From: Gammaproteobacteria bacterium
GTDB lineage: Bacteria; Pseudomonadota; Gammaproteobacteria; Steroidobacterales; Steroidobacteraceae
Direction: 5' to 3'
NCBI GenBank assembly: GCA_003156695.1
Contig: PMHN01000034.1
Span: 1-7,958, forward strand
Length of the DNA stretch: 7,958 nucleotides
This document shows positions 1 through 5,586 of the stretch, piece by piece. Each line of letters opens with the position of its first letter. The stretch's first letter is position 1. A model generated the notes under the pieces. It made no database searches. It had not been told where the DNA came from and saw only the letters and a program-made list of their open reading frames with translations. Made by a program: the position numbers and the translations under genes.

Positions 1-47
1 TTGGCCGACAGTGCGTCGGCCCAGCTGGTCGGCTGGATGAAGTCCAT
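1..47 (-). CDS. N-terminal start of a putative molybdenum-hydroxylase FAD-binding subunit (partial, runs off left edge)
   Basis: Only about 15 codons are visible, reading MDFIQPTSWADALSA. This resembles the N-terminus of the FAD-binding (medium, CoxM/XdhB-like) subunit of xanthine dehydrogenase-family enzymes, which typically begins with Asp-Phe, then a Pro-Thr/Ala-Ser-Trp turn and an Ala-Leu helix leading to the first FAD-binding loop. The ATG at 47 has a good ribosome binding site, GAGGAG, six bases upstream on the minus strand. A second in-frame ATG at 68 would add seven residues. The same frame is open back through the response-regulator fragment upstream, so a fused frame cannot be excluded. 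If the call is right, the protein would pass electrons from a molybdopterin subunit to FAD. The assignment rests on a very short match and is tentative. Confidence 0.35.
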   Translation of the reverse strand, partial: MDFIQPTSWADALSA

Positions 48-73
48 GGGCAGCTCCTCGGGCTCCATCTTCC

Positions 74-90
74 CGCCGGCCGGGCCGGCG
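74..90. repeat. GC-rich inverted repeat at the response-regulator/dehydrogenase junction
   Basis: CGCCGGCC at 74-81 is followed after one base by its exact reverse complement at 83-90. As RNA it could fold into a six-base-pair stem with a five-base loop. It lies between the end of receiver similarity (about 138) and the putative start codon at 47. No run of T follows it in either direction, so it is not a typical intrinsic terminator. Confidence 0.5.
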
Positions 91-137
91 ATGCCACTTC
101 CCCCTCCCCTATCTCGCCGGGCGGCCGGCTGGCACCC

Positions 138-401
138 GGTCAGCATGATCACCGGGACGCGGCTGGTCGTGCGGATCCGGCGCAGTACCTCGAAGCCGGA
201 GAGTTCCGGAAGCATCACGTCGAGCACCACCAGATCGGGTGCCTCGCGGGCCAGGTGCTCGAGTCCCAGCGGGCCGGTGCCCGCGGTCTGCGCCGCGAAG
301 CCTTCGGGACTCAAGTATTCCGCCAGCATCGAGCACAGCTCGCGATCGTCATCGATGATCAGAAGCTTCGGTCGCGCATCGGTTGCGGGCATATTCGTCA
401 T
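138..401 (-). pseudogene. Truncated response regulator, receiver domain of the OmpR/CpxR type
   Basis: Reading from the ATG at 401, the first 88 residues are a clear two-component receiver domain. They contain the acidic pocket in LLIIDDD (Asp17 and Asp18), the phospho-accepting aspartate in VVLDVMLP (Asp61), and the fourth strand VPVIMLT with its conserved threonine (Thr88). Similarity then ends abruptly. The expected GADDYL and KPF segment with the conserved lysine is absent, and so is the winged-helix DNA-binding output domain. The frame stays open for another 45 codons of low-complexity sequence and then the putative FAD-subunit start. Neither alternative frame restores the receiver, so a simple frameshift does not explain it. 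Other possible starts are ATG 422 (seven residues longer) and ATG 392; none has a strong ribosome binding site. As it stands the protein could not bind DNA. The truncation may be real or an assembly joint. Confidence 0.72.
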
Positions 402-515
402 CCCGGCCGACGATACGCGCATCCGCGAGCGCGGCGCGAGCGGGCGCGTGCCGCAGGTTTCTTCAGATTTCTTTGCACCTGATATCGCGAGCTCAGTACC
501 GGTACGTGCATTCCG
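402..515 (-). other. Intergenic region between phosphopantetheinyl transferase and response regulator
   Basis: This 114-base spacer lies upstream of the response regulator on the minus strand. It holds a perfect ten-base palindrome, GTACCGGTAC (496-505), and a tandem AAGAAA repeat (458-473, listed separately). No clear -35/-10 pair and no intrinsic terminator for the upstream gene are visible. Confidence 0.5.
458..473 (-). promoter_or_regulatory. Tandem direct repeat AAGAAA-N4-AAGAAA, possible response-regulator binding site
   Basis: On the minus strand two AAGAAA hexamers are separated by TCTG, giving a ten-base period, one helical turn. OmpR-family regulators commonly bind direct repeats of five or six bases with this phasing (CpxR binds GTAAA-N5-GTAAA). 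The repeat lies about 57 bases upstream of the ATG of a receiver gene of that family, which would suit autoregulation. The site is inferred only from spacing and position. Confidence 0.25.
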
Positions 516-1190
516 TCAGCAAAGCGCGATGCCCGCCGATACGAACTCGCCGTGGCGGCGAAAACGTCCCGCCAGCTGCCGCGGCTCTTGCCTCTGCAGC
601 AGCACCGGCCGCTGCGGTGTCACCGTGAACACGCCTCCCCCGCCCGACTCGTCTTCCAACTCGACCACCACGTCCGCGAATCCGATCCACTCCCCGGTCA
701 GCGCAAACTGGCTCTTGTAAAAGGCCTCCTTGGCGGCGAAGGTCACTGCCGCGCGCTCGCCGCGCCGCGTGCCGTGAAACGCGCGCAGGTTCCTGAGCTC
801 AGCCGGCGCGCAAATGCGAGCCCAGAGTTCCTCGTGCACGGCGGCGACCCGCTCGGCGTCGAGGCCCACGCTGCGCACGCTCCCCTGTCGGATCACCACC
901 GCCGCCGAGTACCCCTCCGTGTGCGTAATGCTGCCGGCAATCCCCTTCGGCCAGACAGGTTGCCGGTCTCTTGCGGGCAGCAACGAGAAGCCCTCGATTC
1001 CCAACTCCTTCAGCGCCCGGCGGGCGCACAGGCGTCCGGCAGTAAAGTCGCTTACACGCTTCTCAGAACAGTGGCTCACGGCGCTGATCTCATCTTTAGT
1101 CAAATATTCGGGCTGCGCGACCCCGTGCAATTGGGCCGCGACTGCGCCGGGGGGAAACAGGGCCGCGAGTTCAGCACACAGCTCGGACAT
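516..1190 (-). CDS. 4'-phosphopantetheinyl transferase (EntD/Sfp superfamily)
   Basis: A 224-residue protein predicted to transfer 4'-phosphopantetheine from coenzyme A to a serine of an acyl or peptidyl carrier protein, turning the apo-carrier into its active form in the cytoplasm. All superfamily motifs are visible in order: GRLCARRAL (52-60), PVWPKG (78-83), SITHTEGY (87-94), the magnesium-binding VGLDAE (108-113, with Asp111 and Glu113), and FAAKEAFYK (151-159, with Lys154, Glu155 and Lys159). Size and motif order fit the EntD-like secondary-metabolism enzymes rather than the short AcpS type. The ATG at 1190 follows directly after an in-frame TAA, so no upstream extension is possible; no good ribosome binding site precedes it. 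No polyketide or non-ribosomal peptide synthase lies in the window, so its carrier protein is unknown. Confidence 0.93.
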   Translation of the reverse strand: MSELCAELAALFPPGAVAAQLHGVAQPEYLTKDEISAVSHCSEKRVSDFTAGRLCARRALKELGIEGFSLLPARDRQPVWPKGIAGSITHTEGYSAAVVIRQGSVRSVGLDAERVAAVHEELWARICAPAELRNLRAFHGTRRGERAAVTFAAKEAFYKSQFALTGEWIGFADVVVELEDESGGGGVFTVTPQRPVLLQRQEPRQLAGRFRRHGEFVSAGIALC

Positions 1191-1253
1191 GATTTATTGC
1201 TGACTCATGGCAAAGTACTTCAAAGGCTTCTGGGACGCAGGCGGCCGCGCCGC

Positions 1254-1267
1254 TTGAACTGCTTCAA
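1254..1267. promoter_or_regulatory. Palindrome TTGAA-N4-TTCAA upstream of the phosphopantetheinyl transferase
   Basis: A perfect five-base inverted repeat around CTGC lies 64 bases upstream of the start codon at 1190, in a locally AT-rich patch. Its size suits a dimeric repressor operator, but no regulator is identifiable and the site may be chance. Confidence 0.2.
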
Positions 1268-1660
1268 TTCAATATCTTAACGTGGTAGCCAAGATCGCAT
1301 GAGCGCCGGGCCCATGGGCCCACCGTACGCAGTCCACCCACGACGAACAGCTCGCCCAGGATCTCGTGCTGACTGTTCGATCGACGGCAGCGCGCCCAGC
1401 GCACATCGAGTCGCGGGGTGCCGCAGCTGCTGCTTTCGGGCCTGCGCCTAGAGCGTGTCACGCGCGAATGGCGGCGTAGTTACGAATTGACACATCGCTG
1501 TCGGCAACGTATCTGCGCCGCAAGCTCGACCGCACGCGCGCGTATCGTTGGCGCGGTTATCAGCTCGTTTTGAGCCGCGCCACCCGGGCGGCCACGCCCA
1601 GCGGCGTGGTCCCGTGAGTTAGGTATGGCGGTAAGCGGTTAACATAACGCTACCGGGTTA

Positions 1661-1691
1661 GCGCTGGATGATTCACCACCGCCCCCAGCGC
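1661..1691 (+). repeat. Inverted repeat GCGCTGG / CCAGCGC
   Basis: GCGCTGG (1661-1667) and its exact reverse complement (1685-1691) flank a 17-base loop. Just upstream, CGCTA and TAGCG form a second small stem around CCGGGT. No T run follows, so this is not an evident intrinsic terminator; its role is unknown. Confidence 0.35.
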
Positions 1692-1762
1692 GACCTGCGG
1701 CCCCTGGAGGTGTCGCGTGCAGGCGACTGCGCGCGAGCGCTGCGTCGTCAGCGGCACGAGCG

Positions 1763-1768
1763 TATAAT
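1763..1768 (+). promoter_or_regulatory. Candidate -10 element TATAAT for the sugar transferase gene
   Basis: A perfect sigma-70 -10 hexamer stands out in very GC-rich surroundings. The bases 16 to 18 upstream (around CTGCGT at 1740) match TTGACA poorly, so the -35 element is weak or the promoter needs an activator. Use of this site would give a leader of roughly 245 bases before the TTG start at 2020. Confidence 0.3.
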
Positions 1769-2007
1769 CGGGCCTGGGGCAACGGTTGGTACGAACTCTA
1801 AGTCTCTGGCGCCTCACGACTTAAAGAGCGGTGGGAACCGCCTGCAAGTTCCGGGATCAAATCGATGCACTTCGCGTTGGCATGGAATGCTGCTTATGTC
1901 TCAGGTGTGTATGACCCGGTTCACAGTTTGCGGGTCCACGGCGGACGGACGGACGCTTGACGTGATGAAGTAACGATGCCCAACACAATCAAGAACACTT
2001 AAGAATT

Positions 2008-2013
2008 GGGAGA
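2008..2013 (+). promoter_or_regulatory. Ribosome binding site GGGAGA supporting the TTG start
   Basis: GGGAGA lies six bases before TTG at 2020. No ATG or GTG in the same frame lies near it, so this site decides the start choice for the sugar transferase. Confidence 0.65.
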
Positions 2014-2019
2014 CTGACT

Positions 2020-3441
2020 TTGGCGGCGGTAATCGATTCTGTCACGGGACACGACGCGCAACGGCGCGTGCGCTTTGGCAGCGTGGAGCCCGCGATCTTC
2101 GTCATACTCAGCCAGCTCGACCCACTGATCTGCGTGGTCACGCTGTTGGCGTGTGCGCTCGGCTTCGGCGGCAAACTTACACCGGCGATCGGCGGCGTTG
2201 CGGCGCTCACCTTCATCGTATCCAGTCGCGTGTTCCGCAAGCGCACCAGCGACATCGACACCAGCGCCTCGCTGTCCAGCGAATTCGGACGCATTCTCTT
2301 CGAATGGGCGTGCGTGGTGGGCGTGCTGTTGTTCGGCGCGTTCCTCTTCAAGGTCGGTGCGCAGTTCTCACGCGTGATGATGCTGACCTGGTTCGCCGTC
2401 ACGCCGCTGTGCCTCGAGGCGGTACACCTGGCACGCGTGCGCACCAGGTGGCTCATCGCCCATAGCGGCCGCGCCCCGCGCTATCTCATAATCGGCGCCA
2501 ACAGCGTCGGCTTCGAGTTGTTCCGGCGTCTGCCGAAGGGCGGCTTTCTCGGATTTTTCGATTTCCGCAGCCCCGACCGTGTGGCGCAGGTGATTGATCC
2601 CGCACAGTTCGCGGGGCACTGCAAGGATGTCGCCGAGTTCGCCCGCACCCATGGCGTTACCTCCATCTACATCGCCCTGCCGCTGTCGAACGTGCCGCGC
2701 ATAGGGGACATGGTGCGCGAACTGCGCGACACCACCGCCTCGATCTACTTCGTGCCCGACGTGTTCGCCTTCGACCTGATCCAGGGCCGGCTGGTAGAGA
2801 TCAACGGCATGCCCGCGTTGTCGGTGTGCGACACGCCCTTCCACGGCACCGACGCCGTCCTCAAACGCGTGACCGACATCGTGGTCGCCGCGCTGGCGGC
2901 GATCGTTCTGTCGCCGCTGATGCTGCTGGTCGGGCTAGCCGTCAAGCTCACCTCCGGCGGGCCGGTGCTGTTCCGTCAGCGTCGCTATGGCCTGAACGGC
3001 GAAGAAATCCTCGTATACAAATTCCGCACCATGAACGTCTGCGAAGACGGCGCCGTAGTGCGCCAGGCGGCGAAGGACGATCAGCGCGTAACCTGGCTGG
3101 GGCGCTGGCTGCGGCGCACCTCGATCGATGAGCTTCCGCAGCTGCTGAACGTGCTTCAGGGGAAGATGAGCGTCGTGGGTCCGAGGCCGCATGCCATCGC
3201 GCACAACGAGCAGTACCGCAAACTCATCTCCGGTTACATGATCCGTCACAAGGTGCGGCCCGGCATGACGGGCTGGGCGCAGGTGAATGGCCTGCGTGGT
3301 GAAACTAAAACGCTAGAGACGATGAGCGAGCGCGTGCGCTACGACCTCGAGTACCTGCGCAACTGGTCGCCCTGGCTCGACATCAAAATCCTGGCCAGGA
3401 CGCTTGCGATCGTGGTGCGCGACCAGAAGAACGCTCACTGA
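2020..3441 (+). CDS. Polyprenyl-phosphate sugar-1-phosphate transferase (WbaP/WcaJ/EpsB type), initiating exopolysaccharide synthesis
   Basis: A 473-residue inner-membrane protein predicted to move a hexose-1-phosphate, probably glucose or galactose, from its UDP-sugar to undecaprenyl phosphate, the first step of a capsule, O-antigen or exopolysaccharide repeat. The N-terminal half has hydrophobic segments at about 26-48, 54-69, 93-111 and 118-136. A Rossmann-like domain follows, beginning RYLIIGANSVG (154-164). The catalytic C-terminal domain starts with a membrane segment (about 285-310) and carries KFRTM (334-338), the Asp-Glu pair in SIDELPQ (Asp370, Glu371), VVGPRPH (385-391) and RPGMTGWAQVNGLRG (413-427). 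Length and domain order match the long EPS-sugar-transferase family rather than the short ExoY/PglC forms. It starts at TTG with a good ribosome binding site. The usual polysaccharide cluster is absent: the next gene is convergent. The sugar cannot be told from sequence. Confidence 0.93.
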   Translation: MAAVIDSVTGHDAQRRVRFGSVEPAIFVILSQLDPLICVVTLLACALGFGGKLTPAIGGVAALTFIVSSRVFRKRTSDIDTSASLSSEFGRILFEWACVVGVLLFGAFLFKVGAQFSRVMMLTWFAVTPLCLEAVHLARVRTRWLIAHSGRAPRYLIIGANSVGFELFRRLPKGGFLGFFDFRSPDRVAQVIDPAQFAGHCKDVAEFARTHGVTSIYIALPLSNVPRIGDMVRELRDTTASIYFVPDVFAFDLIQGRLVEINGMPALSVCDTPFHGTDAVLKRVTDIVVAALAAIVLSPLMLLVGLAVKLTSGGPVLFRQRRYGLNGEEILVYKFRTMNVCEDGAVVRQAAKDDQRVTWLGRWLRRTSIDELPQLLNVLQGKMSVVGPRPHAIAHNEQYRKLISGYMIRHKVRPGMTGWAQVNGLRGETKTLETMSERVRYDLEYLRNWSPWLDIKILARTLAIVVRDQKNAH

Positions 3442-3470
3442 ACCGCTGCCCGAGGCGCGGCCCTAACGCG
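3442..3470. other. Short convergent intergenic gap
   Basis: Only 29 bases separate the ends of two convergent genes. A weak stem (GCGCG at 3455-3459 with CGCGC at 3467-3471, seven-base loop) overlaps the stop side of the acyltransferase. It has no T run on either strand, so termination is likely Rho-dependent or lies further into the opposing gene. Confidence 0.4.
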
Positions 3471-4226
3471 CTATGCGGCGGTATCGGGAACCAGGCGCGG
3501 TGCGATTCCACCTTCGGCCCGCAACGGGTGCGAATCCTTGAAGCCGGTACGCGCGTCAAGTTCGGTGTGCATCGCGAGCAGGCGCTGCTCGAGCAGCGCA
3601 CGCTTGTCTTCGAGCGCCGCGGCGTCGAGCCCGGGGGGCACCTCGAGCGGCTCTCCGATCAGAATGCGAATTTGCGCGTTCGGCTTCGGCATCACGTTCC
3701 GGTCCCAACATCTGCCGCAGATCCAGGCGTCGCGAGTCGATGCCGCCACGGGCAACAGCACCCCACCGGTTTTCTGCGTGAGCGTCAGCGTGCCGAACTG
3801 GGCGACGCCGCGCGGCCCGCGTGAACCATCAACGGCGAGACACGAGCTCAGGCCCCGGTCCTCGCGCTGTCCCTTGATCATCTGCACCAGGGCGCGTGCC
3901 CCACCCTTTCCAGATGAGCCGCGTGCCACGCGAAAGCCCAGACCCTGCTCTACCTGAGCCATGAAATCCCCGTCGCGGCTCTGCGAACACATGAGGATCC
4001 AGCGTCCGCGTTCCGGGCGACTGAAGTAGTAAAGGAGCTGAAACGTGCGGCCGTGCAGAAACGCGCCGACGAGCGGCCGCGGGCCGCGCAGCAGATTCGT
4101 GAGTACCTGCTCGTTCTCTGTCACATAGCGCCACGAGCCGCCCCAGCGCCGATAGATCCACAGTGCGATGGGTGGAAACACGCGTCGCAGCAGGAAGGTC
4201 CGGATGGGTTTGCGGTTGCGCCTCAC
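3471..4226 (-). CDS. Lysophospholipid acyltransferase family protein (DUF374)
   Basis: A 251-residue protein of the DUF374 family, related to bacterial lipid acyltransferases that transfer a fatty acyl chain to a lipid or glycolipid acceptor at the inner membrane. Recognisable features in order are a hydrophobic N-terminal segment (about 11-25), the active-site histidine in FLHGR (His58), CSQSRDGD (80-87), ARGSSGKGGARAL (101-113), VDGSRGPRG (132-140, usually DGPRGPR in the family) and the end of the core at IGEPLEVP (190-197). The frame is open to an ATG at 4403, but that would overlap the upstream reductase by about 180 bases with arginine-rich, non-family sequence. I chose the GTG at 4226 because it overlaps the reductase stop as GTGA and gives the normal family length. 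Coupling suggests it acts in the same pathway. The real acyl acceptor and donor are unknown. Confidence 0.87.
   Translation of the reverse strand: MRRNRKPIRTFLLRRVFPPIALWIYRRWGGSWRYVTENEQVLTNLLRGPRPLVGAFLHGRTFQLLYYFSRPERGRWILMCSQSRDGDFMAQVEQGLGFRVARGSSGKGGARALVQMIKGQREDRGLSSCLAVDGSRGPRGVAQFGTLTLTQKTGGVLLPVAASTRDAWICGRCWDRNVMPKPNAQIRILIGEPLEVPPGLDAAALEDKRALLEQRLLAMHTELDARTGFKDSHPLRAEGGIAPRLVPDTAA
4223..4226 (-). promoter_or_regulatory. GTGA stop/start overlap coupling reductase and acyltransferase
   Basis: On the minus strand GTGA holds the GTG start of the acyltransferase and the TGA stop of the reductase. There is no strong independent ribosome binding site, so translation of the second gene probably depends on ribosomes finishing the first. 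Confidence 0.7.
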
Positions 4227-5503
4227 GCCGGGCCGCCGCCGTCGCTCTGCGCGCGGCGGCCGCCGGCCGCATGCGCGCTCGCGAAGTTGCCGCTCGCCAT
4301 GGCGCCGGTAATCGCCAGCTCCCCGGCAAGCGCCACCACCGCGCAGACTTCCGCAAACTTGCTCGCCTTGCCATCCCCGGCACACCCGAGCATGGCGAGG
4401 CATTCCCGTGCGGTGGGCAGATAAGTCCCGCCGCCGACGGTGCCAACGATGAGATTCGGCAGGGTCACGGACACATAGGCGTCACCACCGGGCAGGCTTT
4501 CGACCCGCGTCAGCGCCGTCGTCGCCTCAACGACGCACGCCGCATCCTGGCCGCACGCGATGAAGAGCGCCGCAATTGCGTTCGCGACATTACCCTGAAG
4601 ACCGATGGTGCCCGCCTGCGCGGCGCCATTGACCGCCTGATGCCAGGCACGCGCCATGCTGTCGGCATCGGTGCGCCAGTAGCGTTCGATCTGTTTGGCC
4701 GGTAGCAGCACTTCCGCGCTCGCGTTACGCCCACGCGCCCCGCGAAATGACTGTGCCGTGGCGCGCTTGTCACCCGAGAGCATCGATTCGATGAGCCACG
4801 AGCGCGGACCGACGGGTGTCTCGGCCAACACGCGCTGGCAGACAGCCTCAGCGGCCTTCGTGACCATGTTCTGTCCCGCCGCGTCCCCGGTGGCGAATTC
4901 CAGCACCACGTAGGCCGTGTTGCCGACGACCGCCGCGCGCACTTCGAGCAGCCGGCAGTGCCGCGACGCTGCCGCAGTGGTCTCCTGGAGTGCAGCCAGC
5001 CGCGTCGGCAGCCAGCGGGCAAACTCGCCGGCCTGCGTCAGGCTCTCGAACTCGAAGCACGGCGCGCGGCCGACCTGCTCGCGGCTGCACAGCGCGCGCG
5101 CGCCACCACAGCGGTTGATGGCGTTGAACGCATGCTGGAATGAGGCAATCAGCGTGCCTTCGCTGGTCGCCAGCGGCACGAAGAAATCTCCCGAGGCGGC
5201 CGCGCCCGCGATCCGCACGGGACCTGCAACCCCGAGAGGCACCCGGGCAAAGCCGACGAAACCTTCGATGCTGCCGGCGAGCCGCTCGGGCTCGATCTCG
5301 GGGCCGCGACCCGCGATCTGCTCGATTTCGTAGCCGTCATCGCGCAGACGTTGCTGCCGGGTAAGCATCGCCTCGCGCGATGAGTCAGTCGTGGCGGGAA
5401 GCCGGCGCGGCAATGCCCCTGGCGCTGCCGCCGGCGACGGGCGCGCTTGCTCGCGCGGCTTTTCAAGGTCGCCGCCCCCCGGTAATTCTTTCACGGCCGG
5501 CAT
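4223..5503 (-). CDS. Hydroxymethylglutaryl-CoA reductase family protein, class I-like and divergent
   Basis: A 426-residue soluble protein of the HMG-CoA reductase family, which reduces HMG-CoA to mevalonate with two NADPH. Visible motifs (numbered from the ATG at 5503) are FARVPLGVAGPV (85-96), LATSEGTLIA with catalytic Glu115, GDAAGQNMVTKA (206-217, the DAMGMNM-type cofactor motif), SGDKRA with Lys246, FIACGQD with Asp320, VGTVGGGT (353-360), and the C-terminal LAGELAITGAMASGNFASAH with His411. These correspond to Glu559, Lys691, Asp767 and His866 of the human enzyme. Compared from memory with human, the loop before Asp-Lys is four residues shorter, and Asn305 and His288 stand where human has His752 and Lys735. 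There is no N-terminal membrane anchor. Starts at TTG 5518 or a later ATG (residue 46 here) are also possible; none has a good ribosome binding site. The first 45 residues are Pro/Ala-rich and lack family similarity. It follows the ATPase gene by about 83 bases in the same direction. Confidence 0.88.
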   Translation of the reverse strand: MPAVKELPGGGDLEKPREQARPSPAAAPGALPRRLPATTDSSREAMLTRQQRLRDDGYEIEQIAGRGPEIEPERLAGSIEGFVGFARVPLGVAGPVRIAGAAASGDFFVPLATSEGTLIASFQHAFNAINRCGGARALCSREQVGRAPCFEFESLTQAGEFARWLPTRLAALQETTAAASRHCRLLEVRAAVVGNTAYVVLEFATGDAAGQNMVTKAAEAVCQRVLAETPVGPRSWLIESMLSGDKRATAQSFRGARGRNASAEVLLPAKQIERYWRTDADSMARAWHQAVNGAAQAGTIGLQGNVANAIAALFIACGQDAACVVEATTALTRVESLPGGDAYVSVTLPNLIVGTVGGGTYLPTARECLAMLGCAGDGKASKFAEVCAVVALAGELAITGAMASGNFASAHAAGGRRAQSDGGGPA

Positions 5504-5586
5504 TCTGGACGTCCGCAATCAATCGGGCAATTCTTGCGGGGAGCGCCTGCGTCGCCCCGGATTCCCTCAGGCCGACCGACGGGTGT

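Larger units (their letters stand above)
1191..2019. other. Long region without a convincing gene
   Basis: This 829-base stretch separates the minus-strand phosphopantetheinyl transferase from the plus-strand sugar transferase and should carry the promoters of both. Open frames of 65 (minus) and 101 (plus) codons exist, but their products are arginine- and cysteine-rich, show no recognisable motif and look non-coding. Seen here are a TTGAA-N4-TTCAA palindrome (1254-1267), a possible decayed coding stretch (1303-1617), a hairpin-rich block (1627-1691), a TATAAT hexamer (1763-1768) and a small hairpin GCGGT-N4-ACCGC (1828-1841). No tRNA or known riboswitch fold was recognised. Confidence 0.6.

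Noticed and set aside
496..505. Ten-base palindrome GTACCGGTAC
   Set aside because: It is perfect but does not extend further, has no supporting context, and is easily expected by chance.
1..720. Long plus-strand open frame of 239 codons at the left edge
   Set aside because: It is the antisense of the response-regulator fragment and the end of the phosphopantetheinyl transferase, is serine/arginine-rich, and matches no family.
1371..1395. GTTCGATC resembling a tRNA T-loop
   Set aside because: The flanking bases do not pair into a T-stem, and no acceptor or anticodon arm is present.
1872..1892. TTGGCATGGAATGCTGC as a sigma-54 promoter
   Set aside because: The GG and GC dinucleotides are one base off the strict sigma-54 spacing, so it was not annotated.
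1668..1973. Plus-strand open frame of 101 codons upstream of the sugar transferase
   Set aside because: No motif, no ribosome binding site, atypical composition, and it overlaps the candidate promoter and leader.
1976..2002. Eight-codon open frame MPNTIKNT just before the sugar transferase
   Set aside because: It could be a leader peptide, but it has no ribosome binding site and is short enough to be chance.
4227..4403. N-terminal extension of the acyltransferase to an ATG at 4403
   Set aside because: It would overlap the conserved C-terminus of the reductase by about 180 bases, and its sequence is arginine-rich without family similarity. The GTG at 4226 is better supported.
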